Positions 1 to 11,753 of a stretch of DNA of 64,000 nucleotides are shown here, piece by piece. Made by a program: the position numbers and the translations under genes. Position 1 is the first letter of the stretch. Every line of letters begins with the position of its first letter. A model generated the notes under the pieces. It searched no databases and was not told the origin of the DNA. It saw only the letters and a list, made by a program, of their open reading frames with translations. Source of the stretch: Laetiporus sulphureus 93-53 (Eukaryota; Basidiomycota; Agaricomycetes; Polyporales; Laetiporaceae); contig NW_024468510.1 of assembly GCF_001632365.1 (NCBI RefSeq), positions 799,143 through 863,142 on the forward strand. The letters are read 5' to 3'.

Positions 1-83
1 ACGAGGCGGTGGAAGACGCGAGCGTCGGGGTCGGCGAGGGCGGGAGGGAGGGCGCACGCGAGGAGCAGCCAAGGGAGGATCAT
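1..83 (-). CDS. N-terminus of a secreted or ER protein, cut by the window edge
   Basis: An ATG at 83-81 on the minus strand opens a frame that stays open to the edge (27 codons). It begins MILPWLLLACALPPALA, a textbook signal peptide with a hydrophobic core and an A-x-A-type cleavage site, followed by DPDARVFHRL. The mature start slightly resembles the opening of ER membrane complex subunit 10 (EMC10), but 10 residues are too few to assign a family. The gene diverges from the small gene at 473, with a CCAAT-rich shared promoter between them. Seen: the signal peptide. Inferred: entry into the secretory pathway. Confidence 0.5.
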   Translation of the reverse strand, partial: MILPWLLLACALPPALADPDARVFHRL

Positions 84-472
84 CGTAGCGCGAGCGTGAG
101 TCGTGCACAGCGAATCAGGAAAGGGCCCGGCCGGGGGACGCCGGGTGCGTGTGATTGGGCGGAGGAAGTGGCCCCGATCGGGGGATGCACATGACGCTGG
201 GTGCCCATCCGCCGGGTCGTCGATCGCGCACGCCCTGATTGGACGCACGTCGCTCCTGCTTCTCATTGGCCAGCTGCCTATAGCGAACGAGGCCTGGAAC
301 GCTATTGGCCTGGGCGAGATGTCCTCGTCTTGCACTACGCGGTCGAGACTCGACGCTCGCCACAGAAAAGTATAAATGTCCTTCCGCAACCAACCAGCTG
401 CCTTTCCTCCATTCCCCCATCCGCTCTCTCCCCACCAATCCCAGCCTGCTCCCGCAACTCCCTCCCTCCGTC
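84..472. promoter_or_regulatory. Bidirectional promoter with four CCAAT boxes and a TATA box
   Basis: This gap separates two divergent starts (83 minus, 473 plus). It holds four ATTGG motifs, which are CCAAT boxes on the minus strand, at 154-158, 238-242, 265-269 and 304-308. A TATAAAT lies at about 371-377, roughly 100 nt before the plus-strand ATG. CCAAT boxes are bound by the NF-Y/HAP complex. The final 90 nt are C/T-rich, typical of a fungal 5' leader. Confidence 0.5.
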
Positions 473-1069
473 ATGAACTACCTCGCTCAGAACGCCCTCC
501 CCACCCCCCCTCATTCTCCCCGCGCCCTCGAGCCCGCACATGGCGCCGTCGTCCTCCTCGACTCCCTCACCGCCTTCTACCAGCAGGAGCGCTACTGGAT
601 CCATCACACCCGCGCCGCCCTCGAGGTCGCCATAGCCAAGGGCTCTGACGCGCGCACCATCACCTACGCCGCTGGCTCTCCTGCAGAGTCCTCCGATGGC
701 TCCTCCGTCTCCTCGTCGGAGGGCCCCTCCAGCCCCGCCGCGTCCACGTCGTCCGTCGTCGACGATCCCGCCCCCATGGGCGCTGCCCCCGTAAAGTCCG
801 AGTCGCACGATGTCCCGCTCGCGCCAAAGTCGAAGCGCAGCACGCGCTGGAATCGGCGGAAGAACATGATGAAGCTGAAACTCGAGGGCATCTCGCCTCA
901 TGCTCGCCGTCGTCGTCCACACCGTGCCTCGCCCGCCGAGCCGGGCGCACGCCTACTTGAGATGTTCTCGCAGCTCGTCGACGCGCGCATGGAGAGCTGT
1001 CAACGCGTTTCGCGGCTCGTGCGCGAGTCACACCGCACTCCTGCGGACCTGTGCTTGGCCCTGCTGTGA
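473..1069 (+). CDS. Orphan Ser-rich protein, 198 aa, single exon
   Basis: The frame runs from ATG 473 to TGA 1067-1069. An in-frame ATG at 305 lies upstream of the TATA box, so I prefer 473. The N-terminus (MNYLAQNALPTPPHSPRALE) is followed by a plausible helix around residues 20-50. A Ser/Pro/Glu-rich disordered stretch covers about 60-110, a strongly basic KR-rich patch about 115-155, and a second helical segment follows to the end. No catalytic motif is visible and I do not recognise the family. The basic patch could be a nuclear signal. High codon bias in G/C and the tight promoter argue for a real gene. Confidence 0.6.
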   Translation: MNYLAQNALPTPPHSPRALEPAHGAVVLLDSLTAFYQQERYWIHHTRAALEVAIAKGSDARTITYAAGSPAESSDGSSVSSSEGPSSPAASTSSVVDDPAPMGAAPVKSESHDVPLAPKSKRSTRWNRRKNMMKLKLEGISPHARRRRPHRASPAEPGARLLEMFSQLVDARMESCQRVSRLVRESHRTPADLCLALL

Positions 1070-1834
1070 GCTCACATGGTCAGTGCGACGAGACTTACTC
1101 GCTCAACTATTGCGATGCTTACAGCGAGTTCTTTCCTTCAGATATCTGCTCACAAAGTTCTTGCCCTACGAAATGTCCATTGCACGTTCTGCGTACGCCA
1201 CTATACCCCTACAGCGGCCTCTGTGGGCAGCATGCGTTCATCGCCACGTCCGTCCGATGGCATCGCACCGTGACTCGGAGCACGACGCCGATTAGGCGAA
1301 AAGGGGAGGGGAGGGAAGAAAGAGTCTCGGTGCGTCGAGAACGCGCTCGGTACAGCGAGTCTGGCTCCAGACTGGCCAATGGGCGCGTGGCAGGACAGAT
1401 ATAGCTCGTTCAGATACGATGTCCGCTGGTTTGTAGACGTGCGCAGTGCATCGCATTCCTACTATGTATTGTCGGTAGCATGACTGGTGTTTGTTTCTTT
1501 GGTTTTATCTGCAATGGTCATCGAGTTGTACGGCTTTCCAAACTGAGCGAGGCGATGAGATTGGAAGACGCACTGGTTGGCAACGATGAACAGATGCTGA
1601 TTACGGAGATCTGTCGAACAGGAGTTGCAGCGGGACGGGAGTGAGCCACGAGCCAGCGAGCGACCAGCCAATCATGCATCGCGGCCAATCAGCGCATTCT
1701 TCACACGAAAATGATGCAGGGCGGTGATTGGCCACGACGATCTAAGCGCGCGTCCACAACCCATCTATCACTCTGTATCTCTTCGCCAACGCTATCCACC
1801 GCCTCTCCCTACATTCGCAGCCTACCACTACTTC
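1070..1834. promoter_or_regulatory. Intergenic region with CCAAT boxes before BSD2
   Basis: No supported gene lies here. Near the BSD2 start are CCAAT boxes at 1668-1672 and 1685-1689 and an inverted one (ATTGG) at 1727-1731. The last 80 nt are C/T-rich, as in a leader. The 5' part would hold the 3' UTR of the orphan gene. Confidence 0.4.
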
Positions 1835-3478
1835 ATGTCCGCACACTATGCCCCCCTTCCCAGCACCCACACCGACCCCCACGCAGACCATGAGCTAGAG
1901 GACGCCTTCGACGATTCGGACGACGAGGACGGCACGCAGCAGCAGCAACAGCAGCCACCACGGCTTACACGCACACGCAACGGCTACCACTCACTCGCGC
2001 ACGACGAGCCCGACCCTCTCTCGCTATCGGATGACGACGAGCCCACCGCAGGGCCGCCCCCGCCAGACACCCCGCCGACCCGCACGCACGTACCACGCAC
2101 GTACGACTTTGAGGACACCGACTTTGACTGGGTGCACCCGCCCCCGGGATCGCCGCCGTCCCCATCTGCACAGGCGCATCCGAACGATTATGGGAACAGC
2201 AATGGACTCGTGCCTGCCGCGACGGATGCAGACCGCGATGCGCGGCGCGGCGGGTGGTTCAGACGTACGGCCGCCACGGTGCTCCCGAGCCATTATATTC
2301 AGCGCTGGGGGCTCGCGGAGGAGCTTCCCAACGGCTACGTCGGCGGCGGGATGTCGAACGATGGAGTGTTCGCGAATGTGGTGGCCAAGCCATCGAGGCC
2401 AGTAAGAGTACAGGAGGGTGCGTGATACGAACAAGGTGGCAGGAATGTTTTGGACTGACGGATCGTTCGACTGCGATTGCAGGTGGCGAAACTTACCTCG
2501 TACCAGAAGAGACACAAAAAGATGCCCCGCCCTCGTACGCCACTGCGCAGGCCGACGCCGTCCCGCCCTACTGGGAGACGACAGTGCACGCGCCCTCCGC
2601 CTCCAGCAGCCCCGGCGAGATCATCGTCGACGGGCTCCCGACCGGCTCGCTCTTCTCCTTCCTCTGGAACATGCTCGTCAGCATCTCGTTCCAGTTTGTC
2701 GGCTTCCTGCTCACGTACCTCCTCCACACCACCCACGCCGCGAAGCTCGGCTCGCGCGCGGGGCTCGGTATCACGCTCATCCAGTACGGCTTCGCGATGC
2801 GCCGCGAGACGACGGAGGGCAGCGGATACCAGGGCTCGACGACGGGCGACCCGTGGGACCGGCCGCACTTTTCGAATGCGAAGGAGGCGGAAGACTTCTA
2901 TCACGGGATGAATTCGACGATGATGAGTGGGTCAGGGTCAGATGTGGTACCTGACGTGGACAACCCGTTCGTCGTCGGCGACACTGCCTCTGAATGGATA
3001 TCCTTCCTGCTCATGACGATCGGTGCGTCGTGCTAGTAATCCATCTCCGTACATTCTTTAACCTCTGCTCTCGGCAGGCTGGTTCATACTCCTCACGTCC
3101 CTTCTCGGCTTCTGGCGCGTCAAGCGATGGGAGCGCGGGATCCTCAACTCGCAGCACGACGCGCCGCGGCCTACCGGGCCCGCCAACGGCGCGCTGATCC
3201 ACACCTTCGAGCGCGTTTTTGGCCTGCACGGCCTCGCGGACGGCTCGCTGCTGCGTACGGGTTTCGGGCTCGGCCCGCGTACACGCGCGCCCGACGACGA
3301 GGATCCGCTTGTTCATGCCCTCGAGCCCGTAGAAGAGGAGGAGGAGCCGACGTCTCCGCGCGGCGAGTACATCATCCCCATCGATCCGGACGACCCCGAG
3401 CGCAATGCGCGCATGGCACAGGCGATGGCGGTGCAGGCACGGCTGCACCATGATCTGCGTGCGGCGGGGCTCTTATGA
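1835..3478 (+). CDS. BSD2: BSD2/Ndfip-type membrane adaptor, 507 aa
   Basis: Three exons, 1835-2417, 2483-3022 and 3078-3478, join in frame to 507 residues. BSD2 and mammalian Ndfip proteins are Golgi/endosome membrane adaptors that bring Rsp5/Nedd4 ubiquitin ligases to cargo such as metal transporters. The acidic, Q-rich N-terminus is followed by a conserved block around SHYIQRWGL and then PPSYATAQADAVPPYWETT. That block contains PPxY-like ligase-binding motifs. Next comes the family core FSFLWNMLVSISFQFVGF-LLTYLLHTTHAAKLGSRAG-LGITLIQYGF, which forms the membrane segments. A further hydrophobic segment spans the exon 2/3 junction. The intron phases are consistent. The gene converges on FRS1. 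Confidence 0.9.
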
Positions 3479-3831
3479 GCTTGCGAGGTGTAAGGGGAGG
3501 AGAACGCCTATGTGTATCACGTTGCGTTTGCTGTGCTGAATGTGAATAATGGAGTGATGTTCATAGTTGTGCTGCCGATCTTGTGGACACTGGCTTGTAT
3601 TTTAATTTCAACATTGGTCCTGCCGCTCGTCGCCGACCGTCCGTCGTCAAGTGCTTCCTATGCACCTTCCGCTCGTTGATGTACGATAGCTCAGTACTGT
3701 GTCATACTAATTTTTTTTCACTGAGGTTGAAAAACCAGACGCAGCCGCCGTTACATTTTGAATTGGATATCTCACAGCACTAGTAGGACGTCTCTAGCTA
3801 TTGCACAGCGCATCTACTTTCATCATCAACA
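3479..3831. other. Convergent 3' region between BSD2 and FRS1
   Basis: This 353 bp stretch lies between two facing stop codons. It is more AT-rich than its surroundings and has no supported gene. It presumably holds both 3' UTRs. No clear polyadenylation signal stands out. Confidence 0.4.
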
Positions 3832-6222
3832 TCAGTCCGCGTTGGTCCATACGGTCTGCATCTCCTTCTTGAACGGCTCGAGCGTGAACTCGACCGCAGA
3901 GCACGGGTACGGAATCTCAAACTTCTCCAGCACGGTGGGGTGCAGGATGCCGAGCACGCCGATCTCCTGATCTCCCGGCATGCCGATGGCAGCCTTGAGC
4001 TCGCGCATCACGTTGTTCAGCGTGCTCTTGCCATTCGGCGGCGCGCGGTAGTAGATCGTCGCCGCACGTCCGGGAAAGAAGGTCGGGTCTGCACAGATGA
4101 ACTGAATTTTACTGTACAACAAACGCCAGAACGGTCTGCAACTCACCATGTCGCTCCTGGATGTAGTACCCCGTCACTGCCTTGCTGTCCGTACTCGAGA
4201 TGCGGGGCACCTCGAGCATCTGCATGATGCGGTCGAGCAGGCCGTGGATGACCTCGAACCCTGCCGTGCGATTGCACCACACCGCGGCGGCGTGGCGCAC
4301 GTTGCGCGTCTGGCGCTCGCGCGTGGGGTCCTTGAACACGACGTCGGAGGTCTCGAACACCTTGATCGGGAGCGGGTGCGAGCGGTTCTCGCGGATCGTC
4401 TTGAGCAGGCCCTGCAGCAGCGACGTGCGCACGACCTGGAATTCGAGCGTCTTTGGGTTCGCGATGCGCACGGCCTGCGTGCCTTCGTCCTTGCGGTTCA
4501 TCCAATCAAAGTTCTCTTCGTGCGCGCACTGCGGGATGTCAGTCGGGGCGTGTTGAGAGGCGAGAATGAAGGAGGTGAAGGCTGACCAGAATGAGGGGAA
4601 GCACTTCCACCCACCCCGCCAACGCCCACTCTATCCGGACGATGTCGCTTAGCTTGCTGATCGCAAGCGGCTGAGCGACGGTGCTCGTCGACGGGAAGGT
4701 ATCGGGCAGGTTGTTGAAACCGTATGCAATCGCAGCGTCCTCCATGAGATCGCACTCGTGCAAGATGTCCGGTCGTGTCGGCGGGATCTGGACGAGCACC
4801 TCGTCGGGGTTTTCGGAGGAGAGCGATGCTGAGAGCGTCATACGCTCGAGCAGGTTTGCGACCTCCGTTGCGTTGAGATTGAGGCCCGTGCAAGAATTGA
4901 CATAGGATGCATGTGCTATTGAGGGCCGGTAATAGAGATCTGGCGTGATGTGGGTGGCCCCATCTGAGTAGATGACTTTGCAAGGCTCGATGCTGTGGTG
5001 AACATATATTTATTACATTTGAGCGCAGACATGACGATTGTCACGTACGTGAAGGGCTCCTCGCAGTATTCCGAGAACATGGTCGTGACGATATTGGCCA
5101 CAATGTTCAATTTTGTCTCGTCCGTCCCAGTGATATCAATGAACACATTCCGCGTGTTAAGTGTGATCTTGCTGTGTTCCGAATTAATGATTGGCGGCAT
5201 GGAGAGCACGGTATCGTTAGTATCGTAGATGATTGGGTATACCGGCGAATCGCGAATGATTGGCAAGTAGCGCGCAAGGTGCTTCTCAGACTGGAATCGT
5301 GGAGTTAACGACGCACGCATCTTATAAAGGTGCAATCGACACGGACTTCATAAACAGTCATAAGCTCCTCCGCAGTGTAAGCTTGGTCCTTGTTCAAGGG
5401 AACAAACTTGATGTCCTTCGGCGGTCGAGCCTCATACCTGAAGGGGGCCGTGAGGGTGTCCAGATCGTGCGTACCGATCGCGACGAATTGGCGCCGCCTG
5501 CAGATGTTTTGGTGCAGCTTGTCCTGCAGATCGATGAAGGAGTCGTATGAGAGCTGAGTGAACTTCACATTGCGCAACACTGCGCACGCGAAGAACGGCC
5601 GGATCTGTTTCGTCTGTACGGATTTTCGTGTCAACACTGGTCATCCCGAGAGAATGGCCACACACCTCAGGAGCAACAGTGACGGTGATCAGATCTGACT
5701 TTCCACCTTTGGGGTATACAATCTTGTACTGTGGTGGCTTGTCCAGGCCCAGAAATACTCGGAGCGCACGAGTGATGCCTTCAATGCACAAGAGGTCGTA
5801 CCTGAAGGCATTCATCGGTATTCCAGAAATAGATCAGACATCTAGCAAGCAGCCAACCTGTTCGCAGGAATTTCAATCTTGAGTTGCTGTCAAATGCAAA
5901 AAGATCATGTTTCCCGTTGACTGGTGAAGGATCGACAGACTTACTGGACGCTCAGCAGGTAGACCCTTCTTCCGCGCAGCCTCTACCTCCTCCGTGGTCT
6001 ACCATTCGCAGCGTTCACGAGTTGCACAGACACTGAGTCTCATGTCACTCACATCCTCATCAAGCTCAAGTCCAAAGTCAAACAGCAGCTGGTCAAAGTC
6101 GTCTGCAGCTATGTACCGGAGTCAGGTGGTGGTAAGACGCCAAGATGGAGTAATGTGTATTCACAGTATTCGCGTCCTAGTCGCCTCCTGAGCTCCTCTT
6201 TGTCAACAGCGACGGTCGGCAT
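3832..6222 (-). CDS. FRS1: Cytosolic phenylalanyl-tRNA synthetase beta subunit, 628 aa
   Basis: The beta subunit pairs with alpha to form the alpha2-beta2 enzyme that charges tRNA-Phe. Ten exons on the minus strand join in frame: 6222-6165, 6108-6053, 5998-5945, 5886-5858, 5801-5666, 5613-5347, 5290-5049, 4992-4587, 4528-4147 and 4088-3832. The protein opens [11 protein letters not shown], then FDFGLELDE and [13 protein letters not shown], both hallmarks of the family. [15 protein letters not shown] follows, then [12 protein letters not shown] and the C-terminal core [34 protein letters not shown] and [19 protein letters not shown]. The length is near the eukaryotic norm of about 590-600. All nine introns are GT-AG, 52-58 nt. 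The alpha-subunit gene lies 3.3 kb away on the same strand. Confidence 0.95.
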
Positions 6223-6864
6223 GCTTTTCGTCCGGACCGCGTAGATAACGTAGAAGGTGAATACAGGCAAAGGTCGCACAAGAGAAATCGGTGAATGTGC
6301 AGAGCACGCTGCAATCGACCTGAGATCTCATCGGTGCGCGATCGAGTCACGGATCGGACCCCCGGACAGTCCATGATAGTACTCATTTCTGGTTGTACAT
6401 ACCAACGTTGGACATGATGTGGGACTTTGCCTCACCATTATCGTGGAGACTAGGTGCTGTTCATCTCATGGTGTGCTGGCCACGCGGTCTAATGCTAACC
6501 CTGCCTCGCTTCCAGGGATGCAATACGCAGACGACTGGGGATGTGTATGCTCTTCAGTGTGTTATATGTTGCTGTGGTATTTTTACAAGATGCATCCAAA
6601 GTCACCCTGACATGTGCAAGCGAGAGCGGTGGAACTCATCCAGCCAGTCCCGATTCCAAGTTGTTGGTGATGCTGGTCAAAGCCTGAATCCAGCTGTGAC
6701 TAACAGTTTGGTAGCGAGGCGGCTGACATATGGGTCGTATACGCACGACTTGCAGACCTCGTCTCTCCTTGTGCGCAAGTTTGATCACAATTCAAGACTG
6801 GACGCTGATTCTGCACTGCCCACGATCTGGGGAGCACAGTCTGCATTCTCTTTGACCGGTAACG
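6223..6864. promoter_or_regulatory. Divergent promoter region, FRS1 / PRM10-like
   Basis: This gap of 642 bp lies between divergent ATGs. An open frame crosses its right part but has no family signature or intron support, and I treat it as chance. No strong TATA or CCAAT pair stands out. Confidence 0.3.
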
Positions 6865-9359
6865 ATGCCGTTTACCTCTTTTCCGTCTCGTCGCACGAAT
6901 GCTCGCAGGTCCTCCGACTGGCATGAGAACACGTACGGCTCTCCATCCACGGACACGTACGATCTCCCTTGTGTACCACGGACACCTCCATTGGCACGGC
7001 TCTCAAATAATGTAGGATCTTCCACCATGCGGCCCATCGCGAATGCCGAGCAATCGCGGCAAGGTACTCCTCAAAGCATTCCTCAACAGTACCATCCCTA
7101 TGCACAGAACGGAGAGTCAGGCGCTAGTTACAACCGTAACTCTGATGCGAGCACCTCGACGCTCTTAGAGGACGACGACGATGAATATGACGACGATGAC
7201 GCCGCGTCCATTTATTCAACTGCATCTTACCGCAGTCCGCTTGGAGATCGCTCTTTTCAGGGCAGCGCCATAAGCCTGGAGGATAGTTCAAGTGAAGGTC
7301 AGCGTCCGCAAAGCGGTCATCGGACTGACGAAGGGGAGATGAGCAGTCGGTCGTACCTTGACCATATGATTGACTCAGCGCTCGATGGATACAAAGAGGA
7401 CCTGGTTGACTTGCCCATGAGTAGGCAAAGCTCATTCAGTGGCTCAATCTCGGGCCATCTTCGACGGCCGTCATTCGAGCGCAGGGATTCGGCAGCTTCA
7501 AATGCCAGTGATTACGAGGGTTTGGATCCCGATGACCCGATCATCACTGGCATGGCGAGGAACGTTCTTGACGACACCGGGGAGCTAGAAAAGGCCTACC
7601 TTCGTAGTATGAGCTACAAACAGCGAAGAAAATATCTCTCTCGAGTAAAGATCGAATTCAACGTTACCTGTGAGTTGCACCGCGATTGCTCACAATGTCG
7701 CACAGAGCTAATATTCTGCATCGCAGCGATGATCAATAGGCAGGAATTTCTCATCCGCTTGGCAGAAACGCTCATGACGTTCGGCGCACCTTCTCACCGT
7801 ATTGAAAGCCAGCTCCTTTCAGCTGCAAGGATACTCGAGGTCGACGCCGAATTCGTCCACATCCCCGGTGTCATCATGTGCTCCTTCGGGAACCAGTTCA
7901 CGAAGACTTCCGAGCTGCACTTCGTCAGATGTGCAGGCCGACTCGCGCTTGGCAGCCTGCATAAAGTTCATCAAATATACAGAATGGTCGTGCACGACGA
8001 GATCAGCGCGGCGGAGGCGACGGCGAAGCTCGATGCCTTGCTTGTGGCGAAGCCCGAGTATCATGCCTTTGTGCGGGTGATATTTGCGTTTCTCTTATCC
8101 GCTTTGATCTGCCCGCTTGCCTTTGGTGGCTCCTTGGTGGATATGTGGATCGCTGGCATGTGCGCAGTATTCCTCTCCACAATGCAGATTCGTGTCGCAT
8201 CCAAATCTGTGATGTATGCGAACGTTTACGAGTACGTACCCCGACGAGTTGATTGGTCCCCGCGTTGTCTAACTAGGTTGTAGAATCAGCGTCAGCATAG
8301 GCGTGGCATTCCTCGCTCGCGGACTGAGCAGTATCAGGTCTCAAATATTCTGTTATACTGCAATCTCGTCTGCGGGCATCGTGGGCATTCTTCCGGGGTA
8401 CTTAATTCGTGAGTCACGTTTGGTGTCGATTCTTGTATGTGCTCACCGAAGCGATAGTGAGCAGCTCTCTTGAGCTTGCCTCAAAGAACATCGTGTGCGG
8501 CAGCGTGAAGATGGTGTACGCGTTGATATACACGCTATTTCTGGTCAGTCGCATATTCTCCGAGCGTGTCCCTTTCTGATTCTTGTCTCAAGGGTTTTGG
8601 CCTTCAAATAGGCTCCGATTTGTTTCTCTTGTTCGACCGCAAGGCTCGAACCGAGCTGGCCACGCTGGCCGCCCGCATGACGTCCTCGGTCGCACTCTCT
8701 GGCTTGTTTGTAACCGACAACAGCACGTCGATTGCACCGGGTCTGAACTATGGGAAGCCGTTGAACGGGACCTTCACGTTCTCAAACTCGTCCGCGGCCA
8801 TTAGCGAATACATCGTAGATGGCTGCTACCGGCCTCCGTCGTTCGCATGGTACCTCCAGCCATTCCCGTACTGGACACAGTTCTTGATCGTGCCCTTGTT
8901 TTCCTTGCTGTCATCCATGGCGAACCTGCAGCCGCTGTGGTCTTGGCAGATGCTCGTGATGGTGGTGATCTCCTGCGCATCTTATGCCACAAACAAGCTG
9001 GCGGATCACTTCATCTTTGATCGTTCCGACGTCGTGTCCGCCATCGGCGCATTCGTGGTGGGCATACTCGGTAATATCTACTCTCGGAGATTCGGCGGGA
9101 CTGCTTTCACGGCCATGGTCACGGGTGTGCTCTTCCTTGTGCCAGTACGTCTTTGAAGTAGAAAGGATTTCAGACCCCGCTAACGTCTATTCAGTCTGGC
9201 CTGTCACAAGCAGGAGGTATCACTGCGCAAGGCAGTGGCATAGATATTGGAAGTGCGATGATCGCGGTCACTATCGGTATTACCGTCGGGTTGTTCACGA
9301 GCCAAGCATTGGTTTACATGTTTGGATCGCGGAAGAACGCAGCAATCTTTTCATTCTAA
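6865..9359 (+). CDS. PRM10/ThrE-type multispanning membrane protein, 745 aa
   Basis: Six exons: 6865-7669, 7727-8231, 8284-8408, 8458-8543, 8593-9144 and 9195-9359. The first 250 residues are hydrophilic and low-complexity, with a run of Asp at about 108-118. Residues from about 280 carry the ThrE/DUF1212 domain: RLAETLMTFGAPSHRIESQL, then about ten hydrophobic segments. A second half (YRPPSFAWYLQPFPYW onward) is the ThrE_2-like repeat. Relatives are bacterial threonine/serine exporters and yeast pheromone-regulated PRM10; the fungal substrate is unknown. The first intron (57 nt, multiple of three, no stop) could be retained without breaking the frame. The gene sits between the two PheRS genes on the opposite strand. 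Confidence 0.88.
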
Positions 9360-9529
9360 AGCAGTCTCAATGATAGATTTTCCACGAGTTGTACCATGTA
9401 ACTTTAGCACGCTTGAATGGCAAACAAGATGATCATAACGTCATGATAGATGGTATCTTGCTACATGTGAAGGGCTTCTCGCAGACGTCGTTCATCAACT
9501 TCCACGATTATTGTTGCGGACAACCTTTT

Positions 9530-11570
9530 TCAGAACCTCACAGCAGGAGACTTCTCTACGCCCTCTATCGAGACCTTGTGACCGACGAGCGTTCGGATGT
9601 TGTTGATACCATAACTACACACAAAGGAAGTTGAGCCGGATCGCATGATTATGGTGAACAAGTCGATGCTCACCGAATCATTGTAGGTCTCTCCAGCCCA
9701 ATGCCCCAACCATGAACATGTACGTCCTTCGGGAAGCCCATGGGCTCCAGCATCTCAGGCCGGAACATCCCGCTGTTGCCAACTTCAACCCACTTGCGCA
9801 GTTGCGGATGGAAAGCGAATATCTCGAGGGATGGCTACGGGCGGAATATAAATTGATAATGCGCGCGAGTTCCTCTAGGATAGATAGATCTTACCTCAGT
9901 GTATGGATTGTATGCAGGCTTGAACCTGAGGTTCTCGATACCCATTTTCTTGAAGAACACTCTCATGAAACCTGAGGGGGGTACAGAAATGACAGTCAGC
10001 GACTTTTTGCTCAAGAGCGATGCAATGTATGCGCACGTACCAATGAGATCCGCGAGAGTCAATCCTCGATCAGCAACGACACCCTCGACCTGGTGGAACT
10101 CTGCCAGATGCGTCGCGTCCATCGTCTCATTCCGGAAGACGCGATCGATACTGAACAGCTTGGCTGGCCTAAACCCGTCATCACCAGATTTCAGCGGGGT
10201 AGGATGCGCTGCCTCTCCTGCCAAGTCCTCGTCCCTTTCTCCTCGGCATTTCGCGGCCAGCTTCCAGAGCATTGCAGCGGACGAGGCGGTGGTATGAGTG
10301 CGTAGAAGCAGCTTACGCGACTCAGCGTCGGACCAGGGAGCACGATACCCTGTGGATCCGTACCCACCGTGTTCATGTACCTTGCAGACGCGTGAGTAGT
10401 AGGCTTCCGGTGGTGGGAGGGATGTTGATGGGTCCGATAAGTAGAAGGTGTCCTGCACTTCGCGAGCAGGATGTTGTTGAGGTACGAAGAGGGCATCGAA
10501 ACACCAGAAACCAGACTCGACAAAGGACGATGTTGGCATCTCTGCGAAACTGAAGGGAAAATGTGAGGTTGGATCAGCACGGCGGGGCTGCAAGTGCTTA
10601 CCCCATCTCCAGAAAGATGTTTCGGATCTCGTCGCGAACTTTGAGAAGAGGATGCAGCGCACCACCATTTGTGGGGAGACCTTCTGCGTCGAAGTTATAC
10701 TTCTTGTATGTAGATGTTTTCCATGAACCACTGCAGCAGATTGTCAATTACGATCTCTTTGTGAAACTTTGAGAAACATACGTCGCGAGCATGTCAATGG
10801 TTAAATCAGTCTCGGGCTTGACGATGGAGGTGCTAAAGGCGGGCCCTTTGCGGACAGTGAACCATTGGCCTTTTCTAGAGGATTAAAGTTATTTTGTCGT
10901 CCGGATGCACGATCTTCTATGTGGATCACCTTTGCATGATGAGCTTGCGCTTTCTCAGTTCCGCCAGCTCTTTCTCTCCCACCTTCAACGTGCCGGACGA
11001 ATCAACTTCACGCATTTCCAGCTGCGTGACATCGACGATTTCTGACGCCTGGACGAGATTATCTCAACTCTTCCGAGTAATGTGCTGCAGAACATGATGT
11101 TGCACATACGATCTTGACCAGACCACCCCCTTCCTTGCCGACCCACTTGTTTTTGAACGCACGGCCCTGCCCGATCTTCGCAATGTCCGCCCCTACTCTT
11201 TCCTCCAATTGCTTCGGAGTCATCGGCGCGCCCTCGCCTTTGAAGGGCACCGCTGCCCAAACGCGAGCCTCATGGGATCCTTGCAGCGCAATTTGTGAAC
11301 CCTCCGGAGTGAGCACATGAGATACAGTCTCTTGTGTAGTATAGGTAATCATCTGGGCTTGCCATCGGTTCCGCTTCTATGTCAGCAGCAAGAACGGACT
11401 GTACGCACTTCGCGACTCGCGAGCGAGTTGAGAGCACCCAAAATGATGATCTGGGAGTCATGGTTGGCAGCCGGTTGTGTATGTCCTGGGAGGACCAGAG
11501 TCCTGGTATCCTGGATGGTACCAAATTTATCTAGTGTGTCCAGGATCAGCTGCTGGATCGCTTCAGCCAT
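9530..11570 (-). CDS. FRS2: Cytosolic phenylalanyl-tRNA synthetase alpha subunit, 525 aa
   Basis: This is the catalytic subunit of PheRS. Nine exons: 11570-11409, 11352-11110, 11048-10930, 10874-10782, 10730-10602, 10549-10041, 9971-9895, 9834-9674 and 9614-9530. The N-terminal winged-helix part opens [17 protein letters not shown]. The class II core follows: [62 protein letters not shown] with EFHQVEGV (motif 2), then [27 protein letters not shown] and [20 protein letters not shown] (motif 3). The length matches yeast and human (about 500-508). All introns are GT-AG and phases agree. It shares a 183 bp promoter with PEX2 and lies on the same strand as the beta-subunit gene. Confidence 0.95.
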
Positions 11571-11753
11571 GGCGTTATGATCTTGGTATACGTTCGCAGT
11601 CAGAAAGCGCAGAATGTAGAGGCAGCAAAATATTCAGCAGATCTCACAGAGCGCAGATGGAAAGAGATGGCAGACTCAAGAGCATGAAGTACTTTGACGC
11701 GCAGACATAACTTGATCGCGCCGCCCACGCGTTCACGATGATCGCGACGCCCC
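11571..11753. promoter_or_regulatory. 183 bp bidirectional promoter FRS2 / PEX2
   Basis: The two ATGs are only 183 nt apart. The sequence contains one ACGCGT at 11727-11732, 22 nt before the PEX2 start. Its closeness to the ATG suggests it may lie in the leader. Confidence 0.5.

Noticed and set aside
335..922. 196-codon minus-strand frame across the orphan gene
   Set aside because: Shadow of a GC-rich coding region; it has Gly/Glu/Val repeats and no start context, and it would sit on top of the CCAAT promoter.
1462..1671. 69-codon minus-strand frame
   Set aside because: No promoter, motif or intron support, and it ends in the CCAAT region of BSD2.
2335..2904. 189-codon minus-strand frame within BSD2
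   Set aside because: Antisense shadow of a confidently assigned gene; it is made of Arg/Glu/Ala-rich random sequence.
6393..6926. 178-codon open frame upstream of the PRM10-like gene
   Set aside because: No family motif, it overlaps the gene start in another frame, and its residues are Cys/Trp-rich and random-looking; it lies in the divergent promoter.
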